This document shows, in pieces, positions 28,390-37,455 of a stretch of 64,000 bases of DNA (the stretch's first letter is position 1; every line of letters starts with the position of its first letter). Both the position numbers and the translations under genes were made by a program. Under the pieces are notes generated by a model that saw only the letters and a program-made list of their open reading frames with translations, had not been told where the DNA came from and searched no databases. The DNA is from Thiogranum sp963752745. Its GTDB lineage: Bacteria > Pseudomonadota > Gammaproteobacteria > DSM-19610. The stretch is taken from contig CAVWAK010000020.1 of the NCBI GenBank assembly GCA_963752745.1, forward strand, positions 1-64,000. The letters are read 5' to 3'.

Positions 28390-30612
28390 ATGCCGACCCC
28401 CAAGATTATCTATACCCGGACCGATGAAGCCCCTGCGCTTGCAACCCATTCATTTCTTCCCATCGTCAAGGCTTTCACAGCTGCCGCAGGTATTGACGTT
28501 GAGACGCGCGATATTTCTCTTGCGGGAAGGATTATCGCCAATTTCCCCGACAACCTTACCGCGGAACAGAAGCAGAATGATGATCTTGCTGCGATGGGTG
28601 AGCTGGCAAAGACCGCCGACGCCAATATGATCAAGCTGCCGAACATCAGTGCATCGATCCCGCAGTTAAATGCAGCCATCAGTGAGTTGCAGTCAAAGGG
28701 TTACAGCGTGCCTGATTACCCCGAAGAACCGCAAAATGATGCTGAGCGGGAAATTCGTGCCCGCTATGCCAAAGTGCTTGGTAGCGCAGTGAACCCGGTC
28801 TTAAGGGAAGGTAACTCGGATCGAAGAGTCGCTGCTGCGGTAAAAAACTATGCCAGGAAACATCCGCACTCGATGGGTGCATGGAGTGCAGATTCAAAAT
28901 CTCACGTCGCGCATATGCTCGAGGGTGATTATTACGGCAGTGAACAGTCGGTGGTGATCGGGGAGGCCGGCAATGTCAGTATTGAGTTTGTCGGCGAGGA
29001 TGGAAAGGTCTCTACGCTAAAGGCAGAGACGCCGGTTCAGGTTGGCGAGATCATCGATGCTGCAGTAATGAGCTGTAATGCGCTGCGTGCCTTTTTTGAA
29101 CGCGAGATTCAGAATGCAAAAGCCGACGGCATACTTCTGTCCCTGCATCTGAAGGCAACCATGATGAAGGTGTCTGATCCGATAATGTTCGGTCATGCAG
29201 TCACCGTGTACTTCAAAGATGTCTTCGAAAAATATGCTGATAAATTTGAACAGCTGGGCATTGATGCCAACAATGGTCTGGGGGATGTCTATGCCAAGAT
29301 CAGCGGACTGCCTGATGCGCAGCGCGCCGAAATAGAGAAGGATATTCAAGCGGCTTATGCTGCCCGGCCAGAGCTGGCAATGGTTGATTCAGACAAGGGC
29401 ATCACCAATTTGCATGTGCCGAGCGATGTGATTGTTGATGCTTCCATGCCGGCTGCTATTCGTTCTTCCGGGAAGATGTGGGGCCCTGACGGCAAACTTC
29501 ACGATACCAGGGCGATGATTCCTGACCGATGTTACGCCGGTGTCTACCAGGAGGTTCTGTCTTTCTGCAAGGCACATGGCGCCTTTGATGTGCCAACTAT
29601 GGGTAGCGTCAGTAATGTTGGGTTGATGGCCCAGAAAGCCGAAGAGTACGGGTCGCACGACAAGACTTTTGAAATTGCGGACAGGGGTATTGTTCGGGTA
29701 ACCGGATCAGACGGGGCTACCTTGATGGAGCACCCGGTAGAAGCAGGAGACATCTGGCGTATGTGCCAGACCAGGGATTTGCCAATCCGTGACTGGGTCA
29801 AACTGGCAGTTAACCGGGCGCGGGCAACAGGAGATGTCGCCATATTCTGGCTGGACGAGAATCGGGCGCACGATCGTAATGTGATTGAGAAAACCAGCCT
29901 GTACCTGGCGGATCATGATACCAGTGGTCTGGATATCCGGATTATGTCGCCGGTGGATGCTGTCCGCGAAACACTGCAACGGGTCAAGCAAGGCAAGGAT
30001 ACTATTTCCGTTACCGGGAATGTGCTGCGTGATTACCTGACTGACCTGTTCCCGATTCTTGAGCTGGGGACCAGCGCGAAAATGCTTTCAATAGTGCCAC
30101 TTCTGAATGGTGGTGGTCTGTATGAGACCGGCGCCGGAGGGTCGGCACCCAAACACGTTCAGCAGTTTCTGCAGGAGGGCCATTTACGCTGGGATTCTCT
30201 CGGCGAGTTTCTGGCACTGGCCGTTTCTCTGGAAGATCTTGCCCGTAAAACCGGGAACGAAAAGGCACTCATTCTTGCTGCGGCGCTTGATCAGGCCAAC
30301 GGTGAGTTTCTGAACAGTAACAAATCGCCTTCCCGCAAGGTTGGTGAGCTGGACACCCGGGGAAGTCACTTCTACCTGGCCCTGTACTGGGCGCAGGCTT
30401 TGGCTGAGCAAGTAAAAGACACGGGGTTGCAATCCGGCTTTGCCGGAATTGCACAGCAACTGGCTGACAATGAAACGGTGATCGTCGATGAGTTCAACGC
30501 TGCGCAAGGTCGGGCGGTTGATATCGGAGGGTACTACTGTTGCGACCAAGCAAAGACCGAACAGGCTATGCGTCCAAGTACCACCTTTAACGCAATTCTT
30601 GACACAGTCTAG
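28390..30612 (+). CDS. idh: isocitrate dehydrogenase, NADP-dependent, monomeric type
   Basis: This 740-residue enzyme oxidises isocitrate to 2-oxoglutarate with NADP. Length and sequence (start MPTPKIIYTRTDEAPALATH, later KLPNISASIPQLNAAI, GDYYGSEQSV and GSAPKHVQQF) are those of the monomeric IDH class, unrelated in length to the roughly 417-residue homodimeric Icd. An earlier in-frame start at 28291 lies inside the preceding terminator and is rejected. A TACAAT box near 28341 could serve as its promoter. No homodimeric icd is seen at this locus, where Pseudomonas carries both. Confidence 0.95.
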   Translation: MPTPKIIYTRTDEAPALATHSFLPIVKAFTAAAGIDVETRDISLAGRIIANFPDNLTAEQKQNDDLAAMGELAKTADANMIKLPNISASIPQLNAAISELQSKGYSVPDYPEEPQNDAEREIRARYAKVLGSAVNPVLREGNSDRRVAAAVKNYARKHPHSMGAWSADSKSHVAHMLEGDYYGSEQSVVIGEAGNVSIEFVGEDGKVSTLKAETPVQVGEIIDAAVMSCNALRAFFEREIQNAKADGILLSLHLKATMMKVSDPIMFGHAVTVYFKDVFEKYADKFEQLGIDANNGLGDVYAKISGLPDAQRAEIEKDIQAAYAARPELAMVDSDKGITNLHVPSDVIVDASMPAAIRSSGKMWGPDGKLHDTRAMIPDRCYAGVYQEVLSFCKAHGAFDVPTMGSVSNVGLMAQKAEEYGSHDKTFEIADRGIVRVTGSDGATLMEHPVEAGDIWRMCQTRDLPIRDWVKLAVNRARATGDVAIFWLDENRAHDRNVIEKTSLYLADHDTSGLDIRIMSPVDAVRETLQRVKQGKDTISVTGNVLRDYLTDLFPILELGTSAKMLSIVPLLNGGGLYETGAGGSAPKHVQQFLQEGHLRWDSLGEFLALAVSLEDLARKTGNEKALILAAALDQANGEFLNSNKSPSRKVGELDTRGSHFYLALYWAQALAEQVKDTGLQSGFAGIAQQLADNETVIVDEFNAAQGRAVDIGGYYCCDQAKTEQAMRPSTTFNAILDTV

Positions 30613-30622
30613 AAAATAACAG

Positions 30623-30655
30623 CACTTCGCCCACCGGGGTAAGGTGGGCGAAGTG
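30623..30655. terminator. perfect 13-bp stem-loop between idh and cspD
   Basis: CACTTCGCCCACC (30623-30635) pairs perfectly with GGTGGGCGAAGTG (30643-30655) around a seven-base loop, between convergent idh and cspD. There is no T-run on either side, so it may act by stalling or by protecting RNA ends. Confidence 0.55.
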
Positions 30656-30684
30656 TCGAAAGCGCACAGGCAGAGACGTTTATT

Positions 30685-30897
30685 CTATCCGGCTACGTCA
30701 AAGCAGATCTTGCTTGCCTGCAGTCCTTTGGGGCCGGTGTCGACACTGAATTCGACTCGCTGGCCTTCCTTCAAGCTTTTGTATCCTTCCATTTCGATTG
30801 ATGAAAAATGGGCGAAAATATCATCGCCGCCTTCGTCTGGTGAAATAAAGCCATACCCCTTGGCATTACTGAACCACTTGACTATTCCTGTTGCCAT
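30685..30897 (-). CDS. cspD: cold-shock domain protein (CspD-like)
   Basis: A 70-residue single cold-shock domain with both RNA-binding motifs, KGYGFI (RNP1) and DIFAHF (RNP2). These proteins bind single-stranded nucleic acid; CspD in Escherichia inhibits replication in stationary phase. The position next to clpS-clpA on the opposite strand is the conserved cspD location. GAGGA precedes the ATG, and the roughly 100-base upstream region is hairpin-prone, as usual for cold-shock leaders. Confidence 0.9.
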   Translation of the reverse strand: MATGIVKWFSNAKGYGFISPDEGGDDIFAHFSSIEMEGYKSLKEGQRVEFSVDTGPKGLQASKICFDVAG

Positions 30898-31148
30898 AAC
30901 TGGAAATCCTCACTTCGTTCTTCGGCGCATTGAGCACCTGCTTTTTATTACAGCCGCTTCACACTCTAACGGCGTGAGAACGGCTCCTCCTTCCTACTTG
31001 GCTTGGTGAGCCACCGTCTATTGTTAAGCTCATTAGTAAATTAGTCAAGTATTCGGATTTGGATAAAAATCGCATGAGATCACCGGCTTAGGCACAGGGT
31101 TTGCTTGTTTGTTAAGCGGGTGTATGCTGTCGAAAAGGTGCTGGAAAA

Positions 31149-31178
31149 CTGACGGTTTTTACTAAAATCAGTTACAAT
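31149..31178 (+). promoter_or_regulatory. promoter of clpS-clpA
   Basis: CTGACG (31149-31154), 18-base spacer, TACAAT (31173-31178), then six bases to the clpS ATG at 31185, with no Shine-Dalgarno between. This predicts a leaderless message. Confidence 0.5.
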
Positions 31179-31184
31179 TAGTTA

Positions 31185-31505
31185 ATGAGTAAGGATACAC
31201 ATCAGTCCGACGATCACGGCCTTTCTGTCCTGGAGGCGAAACCGAAGGTCAAGCGGCCACCGCTTTACAAGGTGGTGCTGCATAATGATGACTACACGCC
31301 GATGGAATTCGTGGTGTTGTTGCTGGAGCAGTTTTTCGGAATGCCCAGGGAAAAGGCAACCCAGGTGATGCTGCACGTCCATACCCGCGGAAAGGGTGTC
31401 TGCGGTGTTTTTACCAAGGATATTGCGGAAACCAAAGTTGCGCTGGTCAATGAGTATTCGCGTCAGAATCAGCATCCGTTGCTGTGTGCCATGGAGAAGG
31501 CTTAG
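31185..31505 (+). CDS. clpS: ATP-dependent Clp protease adaptor
   Basis: ClpS delivers proteins with N-terminal Leu, Phe, Trp or Tyr to ClpAP. The 106-residue product has a flexible N-terminus and the conserved core YKVVLHNDDYTPMEFVV, whose Asn-Asp pair and Met form the N-degron pocket, plus the ClpA-binding HVHTRGKGVCGVF. It precedes clpA by 21 bases. Confidence 0.96.
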   Translation: MSKDTHQSDDHGLSVLEAKPKVKRPPLYKVVLHNDDYTPMEFVVLLLEQFFGMPREKATQVMLHVHTRGKGVCGVFTKDIAETKVALVNEYSRQNQHPLLCAMEKA

Positions 31506-31526
31506 TAAAATAATGAGGTAGTTGAA

Positions 31527-33788
31527 ATGCTGAGCAAAGAGCTTGAATTTACGCTTAATCTGGCCTTCAAGGAGGCCAGGGAAAAGCGGCACGAATTTAT
31601 GACGGTTGAGCACCTGTTGCTTGCCCTGCTGGATAATGCCACAGCCATGGAGGTATTGAAGTCCTGTGGTACAGATGCAGACAAGCTCAAGAAAGAGCTC
31701 ACCGGGTTTCTCGACGAAACCACGCCCCTGCTACCTCCCAACGACAATCGCGAGACCCAGCCCACCCTGGGTTTCCAGCGTGTCCTGCAGCGTGCGGTAT
31801 TCCACGTTCAGTCCTCCGGAAAAAAAGAAGTCACCGGTGCGAATGTACTTGTCGCTATATTCAGCGAACAGGAATCACAGGCTGCTTATTTTCTGAACAA
31901 GCAGGACATCACGCGTCTCGACGTTGTGAATTTCATGTCCCACGGAATTTCCAAGGTCGTTGGCGATCAAAGCGCAGATGAGACTCCCAGTGAAGCTACC
32001 GAGCCTCCTGCGTCTGAAATTCCGCAGAAGAAACCGCTGGAGAATTTTGCGACCGACCTGAACGAGATGGCCATGCTGGGCAAGATCGACCCGCTCATTG
32101 GTCGCCGTGCGGAGGTTGAGCGCACCATTCAGATCCTGTGTCGGCGCCGCAAGAACAATCCTCTTTATGTTGGTGAAGCCGGTGTTGGCAAAACTGCGCT
32201 GGCAGAAGGCCTGGCGAAGTTAATCGTTGATGGCGATGTGCCTGAAGTGCTGCTTAGCAGCACCATCTATTCCCTGGATCTGGGTGCCCTGGTTGCCGGC
32301 ACCAAGTACCGGGGTGATTTCGAAAAGCGCCTGAAGGGTGTGCTGTCGCAACTGCGCAAGGAGCCGGGCGCGATACTCTTTATCGACGAAATTCACACCA
32401 TCATTGGTGCCGGAGCTGCGTCCGGCGGTGTCATGGATGCCTCGAACCTGATTAAACCGATGCTCGCGTCAGGTGAGCTCAAATGCATCGGTTCAACGAC
32501 CTATCAGGAATACCGCGGTATATTTGAAAAGGACCGGGCACTTGCGCGACGCTTCCAGAAGATCGATGTAGCGGAACCGACAGTTGACGAGACCTACAGT
32601 ATCCTCAAGGGCCTGAAGTCACGGTTTGAAGAGCACCACGACGTTAAATATTCCCCCAAGGCGTTGCGTGCGGCAGTCGATTTGTCGTCACGTTATATTA
32701 ACGATCGTTTCCTGCCGGACAAGGCAATTGACGTTATTGATGAAGCGGGTGCCAACCAGCGTCTGCTGCCGCCTTCCCGGCGCAAGAAGACTATCAGCGT
32801 CGGTGATATTGAATCGATCGTATCCAAGATCGCACGTATTCCGCCCAAAACAGTTTCTTCTGCAGACAAGGACTCGCTGCGTACCCTTGAACGTGACCTG
32901 AAAATGGTTGTGTACGGCCAGGACGAAGCCATCGAAACCATGGCAGGCGCGATCAAGATGTCGCGATCCGGCCTGGGTAACGAGCAGAAGCCGATTGGTT
33001 CTTTCCTGTTCGCCGGTCCAACCGGGGTTGGCAAGACGGAAGTCACCCGGCAGCTCGGCCTGATCATGGGTATTGAGCTGATTCGTTTTGACATGTCCGA
33101 GTACATGGAGCGCCATACGGTTTCGCGGTTGATCGGTGCGCCGCCGGGCTACGTCGGTTTTGATCAGGGCGGTCTGCTGACAGAGGCCGTCAACAAGCAT
33201 CCGCATGCGGTGCTGCTGCTCGATGAAGTCGAGAAGGCGCACCCGGATGTTTTCAATCTGCTGCTGCAGGTCATGGATCACGGTACTCTGACAGACAACA
33301 ACGGTCGCAAGGCCGACTTCCGTAATGTGATTATTATTATGACCACCAATGCGGGTGCGTCGGAAATGAGTCGCCCGTCAATCGGGTTTTCTCACCAGGA
33401 TCATTCGACTGACGGTATGGAAGCTATCAAGAAACTGTTTGCACCGGAGTTCCGTAATCGGCTTGATGCGATAATCCAGTTCAAGGCGCTCGATCCGACG
33501 GTGATTACGCGAGTGGTCGACAAGTTCATCTATGAGCTGGAAGCCCAGTTGCAGGATAAAGGGGTAACGCTGGATGTAGAAGATTCGGCCCGCGAATGGC
33601 TTGCGGAACACGGCTTTGATGCCAAGATGGGTGCTCGCCCCATGGCCCGGATTATCCAGGACCACATCAAGAAGCCGGTCGCCGAAGAATTATTGTTTGG
33701 TCGTCTGGCGAAGGGTGGGAATCTGGTGATTCGTGCCGAGGACGGCGAACTTATCCATGAAGTGCGCGAAGAGGAAGAAGTCCTGTAA
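31527..33788 (+). CDS. clpA: ATP-dependent Clp protease ATP-binding subunit
   Basis: ClpA is the AAA+ unfoldase of ClpAP. The 753-residue product has the helical Clp-N domain (1-145), where ClpS docks, then two AAA modules with Walker A motifs GEAGVGKTALAEGL (about residue 215) and GPTGVGKTEVTRQ (about 496), Walker B ILFIDEIHT and VLLLDEVEK, and an IGF loop (PSIGFSHQD) that docks onto ClpP. It converges on infA with a four-base gap. clpP is not in this window. Confidence 0.96.
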   Translation: MLSKELEFTLNLAFKEAREKRHEFMTVEHLLLALLDNATAMEVLKSCGTDADKLKKELTGFLDETTPLLPPNDNRETQPTLGFQRVLQRAVFHVQSSGKKEVTGANVLVAIFSEQESQAAYFLNKQDITRLDVVNFMSHGISKVVGDQSADETPSEATEPPASEIPQKKPLENFATDLNEMAMLGKIDPLIGRRAEVERTIQILCRRRKNNPLYVGEAGVGKTALAEGLAKLIVDGDVPEVLLSSTIYSLDLGALVAGTKYRGDFEKRLKGVLSQLRKEPGAILFIDEIHTIIGAGAASGGVMDASNLIKPMLASGELKCIGSTTYQEYRGIFEKDRALARRFQKIDVAEPTVDETYSILKGLKSRFEEHHDVKYSPKALRAAVDLSSRYINDRFLPDKAIDVIDEAGANQRLLPPSRRKKTISVGDIESIVSKIARIPPKTVSSADKDSLRTLERDLKMVVYGQDEAIETMAGAIKMSRSGLGNEQKPIGSFLFAGPTGVGKTEVTRQLGLIMGIELIRFDMSEYMERHTVSRLIGAPPGYVGFDQGGLLTEAVNKHPHAVLLLDEVEKAHPDVFNLLLQVMDHGTLTDNNGRKADFRNVIIIMTTNAGASEMSRPSIGFSHQDHSTDGMEAIKKLFAPEFRNRLDAIIQFKALDPTVITRVVDKFIYELEAQLQDKGVTLDVEDSAREWLAEHGFDAKMGARPMARIIQDHIKKPVAEELLFGRLAKGGNLVIRAEDGELIHEVREEEEVL

Positions 33789-33792
33789 AGGT

Positions 33793-34011
33793 TTACCTGG
33801 CCCGGTAGGTAATACGGCCCTTGCTTAAATCATAGGGTGTTAACTGGACGGTGACCTTGTCGCCGGTGAGGATGCGGATGTAGTGCTTGCGCATCTTGCC
33901 CGAAATATGGGCAGTTACGACGTGTCCATTTTCCAGCTCAACGCGGAACATGGTGTTTGGCAGGGTTTCTACCACCGTGCCTTCCATTTCAATATGATCT
34001 TCTTTGGCCAT
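33793..34011 (-). CDS. infA: translation initiation factor IF-1
   Basis: A 72-residue S1/OB-fold protein starting MAKEDHIEMEGTVVETLPN and containing HISGKMRKHYIRIL; full length for IF-1, which binds the 30S A site. A GAGAG site precedes the ATG. A TATACT box on the minus strand (34049-34044) could give it its own promoter apart from the bpt-aat genes upstream. Confidence 0.97.
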   Translation of the reverse strand: MAKEDHIEMEGTVVETLPNTMFRVELENGHVVTAHISGKMRKHYIRILTGDKVTVQLTPYDLSKGRITYRAR

Positions 34012-34099
34012 AGCTCTCTTCGGCTGAATTTCGACAGCCGCGAAGTATACCCGATTACCTGGCAAAAAGGGCAGCTATCTCGTTGGGGATAGTCCGGTG

Positions 34100-34837
34100 T
34101 CAGGTAAAGGTGGTTTCCATGAGCTGCCAGCGTCCCTCGCGGTAAGCTTCCAGTGGCTGAAAACGCCGTTTGTAACGCATTTTTTCGCTACCTTCGATCC
34201 AGTAACCCAGGTAGAGCCACTTGCTTTCCATGGCAGCCGCGAGCTCAATCTGGTGGAGTATGCCCAGGGTGCCCAGGCTGCGTCGAGCGAGTGCGGGGTC
34301 GAAGAAGGTATAAGCGGAAGACAGGGCATCGTTTAAAACATCGGTTACGGCCACGATTACGGGCCGGTTTCCGAGCTTGCCTACGAGAAAGCTGGTATCG
34401 CACCAGTCGCTGGACAGGAAGTGCTGGTAATCATCCTCGGTGGGATTATCCATGCCGCCGCCCGGGTGCCGGGCACCGAGATAGTTGCGATAGAGCTCGA
34501 ACTGTTGCGGGTCAAAAACCGGTTCATGCACTTCCCAGTCGATATCCCGGTTGCGGTTCCAGAGTTTTTGCTGGTTACGACTGCGCCGGAACCCGCTCAC
34601 TGGAATCCGTACCGGCACGCATTCAGAGCATCCCGGACAGGCGGGTACGTAAAGGTCACCGCCGCTGCGGCGAAAGCCATACCGGGCAAGCTGGCTGTAG
34701 ATTGATGGCGAGAGCGTGGCATCAGGGTCTGCAAAGACCGAAATGGCGGTGTGATCATCGAGATAGGAACAGGGTCTCGGCGGTGTGGCAAAAAAGCGTA
34801 GCTCTTCTTCCTGTAGTTGCTCGTCTGATTTATCCAT
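34100..34837 (-). CDS. bpt: aspartate/glutamate leucyltransferase
   Basis: Bpt adds Leu from leucyl-tRNA to proteins with N-terminal Asp or Glu, making them ClpS substrates. The 245-residue product shows the ATE-family N-terminal CxxC-type region PCSYLDDHTA, the cluster PACPGCSECVPVRIP and the C-terminal GYWIEGSEKMRYKRRFQP. It starts three bases after the aat stop. Homologues are also called Ate. Confidence 0.95.
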   Translation of the reverse strand: MDKSDEQLQEEELRFFATPPRPCSYLDDHTAISVFADPDATLSPSIYSQLARYGFRRSGGDLYVPACPGCSECVPVRIPVSGFRRSRNQQKLWNRNRDIDWEVHEPVFDPQQFELYRNYLGARHPGGGMDNPTEDDYQHFLSSDWCDTSFLVGKLGNRPVIVAVTDVLNDALSSAYTFFDPALARRSLGTLGILHQIELAAAMESKWLYLGYWIEGSEKMRYKRRFQPLEAYREGRWQLMETTFT

Positions 34838-34839
34838 GG

Positions 34840-35562
34840 TTACCAGCCTGATTCGAATATGGTGTTGTCAAATTTCCACTCTGTTTGGCCGGGCGCTTTG
34901 CAGAGCTGTTTGATACGCTCAATGAATCTGTCGCGTGGTATTTCTTCAGCACCCAGGCTAGCCAGGTGATCGGAGTACACCTGGCAATCTATCAAGCCGA
35001 ACTCCCAGGCCTGAAGCTGGCGCACGAGGTGGCAAAGTGCCACCTTGGAGGCATCCGAGACCTTGCTGAACATGGATTCGCCAAAAAACACGCGGCCTAT
35101 CGCGATGCCGTAGAGTCCTCCGACCAGTGTTTCATCTTGCCAGCATTCAACCGAATGCGCATAGCCCTGTTGATGTAATTTCCCGTAGGCGCGGGCCATG
35201 TCTGGTGTTATCCAGGTCCCAGGCTGGTCCGCACGCTGTTCGGCACAGCCCTTGATTACCGGTTCGAAAGCCAGGTCCAGAGTCACGCTGAAGCCTTGTT
35301 TGCGCAGTATCTTGCGCAAGCTTCGGGATATTTTCAAATTTGATGGAAACAGTACTGCGCGCGGATCGGGTGACCACCACAGGATCGGCTGTTCCCCCGA
35401 ATACCAGGGAAAGATACCGTTACGGTAGGCTGATAATATTCGCTCTCCGCTGAGGTCGCCGCCCACGGCAAGCAGACCATCCGGTTCCCGGAGTGCCAGG
35501 CTGGCGTCCGGAAAGCTGTGGCTGGGGTCTGTCGGGCTGATCCAGAAGGGTTGCTGTGTCAT
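34840..35562 (-). CDS. aat: leucyl/phenylalanyl-tRNA-protein transferase
   Basis: Aat transfers Leu or Phe to proteins beginning with Lys or Arg. The 240-residue protein includes GLLAVGGDLSGERILSAYRN, IFPWYSGEQPILWWSPDPRA and the acceptor region GGLYGIAIGRVFFGESMFS. Its start overlaps the stop of the upstream acyltransferase-like gene by one base (TGATG), indicating coupling. Confidence 0.96.
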   Translation of the reverse strand: MTQQPFWISPTDPSHSFPDASLALREPDGLLAVGGDLSGERILSAYRNGIFPWYSGEQPILWWSPDPRAVLFPSNLKISRSLRKILRKQGFSVTLDLAFEPVIKGCAEQRADQPGTWITPDMARAYGKLHQQGYAHSVECWQDETLVGGLYGIAIGRVFFGESMFSKVSDASKVALCHLVRQLQAWEFGLIDCQVYSDHLASLGAEEIPRDRFIERIKQLCKAPGQTEWKFDNTIFESGW

Positions 35563-36704
35563 CAGGCAGCTACCTCTTGCCTGAAGGGGGAGCGTTCCGA
35601 TAACTCCTCCATATACTCATACATACCCGCTGTTTCCTGGTCGAGGAAACGCCCGATGATTTCCCGGAACCTCGGGTCTGCGATCCAGTGGGCAGACCAG
35701 GTGGGGGTCGGCATGAAACCGCGGCTGATCTTGTGCTCGCCTTGCGCGCCCGGCTCAAAATATGCCAGGCCATGCGCAATGCAATAATCGATACCCTGAT
35801 AATAACAAGCCTCGAAATGCAGGCTGTGATAGTCCTCGTAACAGCCCCAGTGACGGCCGTACAGGGTGTCGTTGCTGCGCAGGCAAATTGCGCCGGCGAC
35901 AATACGACCGTCCTTGCTGGCGATGACCAGCACCAGCTGGTCGCCCATGGTGGTGGCAATTTCGCGGAAAAACCCGAGGTTCAGCGTGGCGTGGCCCCAC
36001 TTTTTGTCGAAGGTGGTGCGATAAAATTCGTGCATCACCGCGAGTTCTTCGTCGCTGGCTTCATGACCATGGACAACACGTATATCTATACCGGCCTGTT
36101 CTACGTAGCGGCGTTCGCGGCGAACCTTTTTGCGTTTGCGGGAGTTGAAGCGGCTCAGGTAATCCTCAAAATCCCGGTATCCCTGGTTCTGCCAGTGAAA
36201 TTGGCAGCCCAGACGCATTAGCAGCCCCTGATCCTTGAGGCGCCGGGTGTCATCGGTGTCGGTAAACAGCCAGTGTAGCGATGAAAGGTTCTGGCTTTCG
36301 GACCAGGCGCGTGCGAGTTCGATCAACCGGGGTGCGATCTGGTCCTTGCTGGCTTCCGGCGCCGTCAGTATGCGTGGGCCGGTGGCAGGTGTGTAGGGAA
36401 CAGCAACAACAGATTTGGGGTAATAAGGCAGTCCGGCGCGCTGGTAGGCATCTGCCCATGACCAGTCAAAGACAAACTCGCCGTAAGAGTTGTCTTTGAG
36501 ATACATGGGGACTGCACCGACCAGCTGATCCTGCTCAAAGGCGGCCAGGTGGCGCGGTAGCCAGCCATGGTTCTGCCCAACACACTGATTATTCTCCAGG
36601 GCGGACAGGAACTCGTGGCGCAGGAAAGGGTTGGCTGTGCCGGAGACACTGTTCCAGGAAGAGCCGGGGATCTCACAGATTGAGGTAAGCACTTTAAGTT
36701 CCAT
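35562..36704 (-). CDS. COG3146/DUF482-type N-acyltransferase-like protein
   Basis: A 380-residue protein with a FemAB/GNAT-type fold signature: GNSYGEFVFDWSWADAY-like first half, SRFNSRKRKKVRRERRYVEQ, VVHGHEASDEELAVMHEFY and the C-terminal YEDYHSLHFEACYYQGIDYC. COG3146 proteins are predicted N-acyltransferases without a demonstrated substrate. The ATG at 36704 is chosen because a TACAAT box ends six bases upstream and no Shine-Dalgarno supports the earlier start at 36731. It is the first gene of a run with aat, bpt and infA, coupled to aat by a one-base overlap, which suggests a role in the N-degron pathway. Confidence 0.85.
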   Translation of the reverse strand: MELKVLTSICEIPGSSWNSVSGTANPFLRHEFLSALENNQCVGQNHGWLPRHLAAFEQDQLVGAVPMYLKDNSYGEFVFDWSWADAYQRAGLPYYPKSVVAVPYTPATGPRILTAPEASKDQIAPRLIELARAWSESQNLSSLHWLFTDTDDTRRLKDQGLLMRLGCQFHWQNQGYRDFEDYLSRFNSRKRKKVRRERRYVEQAGIDIRVVHGHEASDEELAVMHEFYRTTFDKKWGHATLNLGFFREIATTMGDQLVLVIASKDGRIVAGAICLRSNDTLYGRHWGCYEDYHSLHFEACYYQGIDYCIAHGLAYFEPGAQGEHKISRGFMPTPTWSAHWIADPRFREIIGRFLDQETAGMYEYMEELSERSPFRQEVAA

Positions 36705-36710
36705 GCTGTG

Positions 36711-36716
36711 ATTGTA
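36711..36716 (-). promoter_or_regulatory. -10 box of the acyltransferase-aat-bpt operon
   Basis: On the minus strand TACAAT (36716-36711) ends six bases before the ATG at 36704. The -35 region is poor (CCGACC at 17 bases). No Shine-Dalgarno. Confidence 0.4.
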
Positions 36717-36746
36717 ACCAATGTTGTGCAATGGTCGGGAATTCTA

Positions 36747-36774
36747 TTGGAATCAACGTGTTTTCATTTACAAT
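36747..36774 (+). promoter_or_regulatory. promoter of the YcgR-like PilZ gene
   Basis: TTGGAA (36747-36752), 16-base spacer, TACAAT (36769-36774), then seven bases to the ATG at 36782. No Shine-Dalgarno; the message is probably leaderless. Confidence 0.5.
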
Positions 36775-36781
36775 GGCGCCT

Positions 36782-37454
36782 ATGGATCATTCAGATTTGA
36801 AAATTCCGGTTGGTGAGCAGCTACAGCTGCAAACGCGCGATGGCCATGATGACCGCCGTCTGCAAGTACGTGTGGTCGGTTACATGCCAGGAGCCAGTCT
36901 GCTGGTGACTACACCCAAAGTCGGTGACAAGGTCATGATAATGCGGGAAGGGCAACCGTTTGTGGTGCGTATGATGATCGGCAATCGTATTGTCGGTTTT
37001 GCCACTACAGTATTGCGCAGCTGTTCCCGGCCGTTCCCCTATCTGCATCTGTCCTATCCGGATGAGATGGAGCAAATTACCGTGCGCAAATCACAGCGGG
37101 TGAAGGTCAAGCTGTATGCTTCGCTGAAGAATGATAATCCGGATTATCAGTTTAAAAAACCGCATCCCGCGACTGTGGTCGATCTTAGTATCGAGGGTGC
37201 ACTGGTGGTATCCAGTGAGCAGCTCGGCGATGAGGGTGACAAGATTGCCCTGAACTGTGTGTTCAAGGTGGGCACCGCTGAAAAGTTACTCGCGTTGCCC
37301 GCTATTATTCGCAATATCCAGATGGGAAACAAGCGATGAGCATGGCGAGGGCAGTTTCTACCATGGTCTGGAATTCAAACTGGATGGAGTGCAAGACACT
37401 TTTGCGCTGCACGGCTTTGTTTACGAGCAGATCGTCAAGGCGCACTCCGAATAA
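36782..37454 (+). pseudogene. YcgR-like PilZ-domain protein, one frameshift
   Basis: The N-terminal domain (VGEQLQLQTRDGHDDRRLQV, SLLVTTPKVGDKVMI) resembles the YcgR-N domain that sits before PilZ in flagellar-brake proteins. The PilZ domain follows, with the c-di-GMP-binding RKSQRVKVKLYA (RxxxR type) and VVDLSIEGALV (DxSxxG). The frame breaks near 37330: the first frame stops at 37339, but with one base fewer (or a +1 shift) the domain completes with GSFYHGLEF and ends VKAHSE at 37454. It is the only such break after 10.4 kb, so it could be an error or a real mutation. The ATG at 36782 fits the promoter; a start at 36731 does not. Confidence 0.7.
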
Positions 37455-37455
37455 G

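Noticed and set aside
37324..37332. GGGAAAC slippery heptamer in the YcgR-like gene as a programmed -1 frameshift
   Set aside because: The heptamer is aligned with the zero frame, but the rest of the PilZ domain is in the +1 frame, the wrong direction for -1 slippage.
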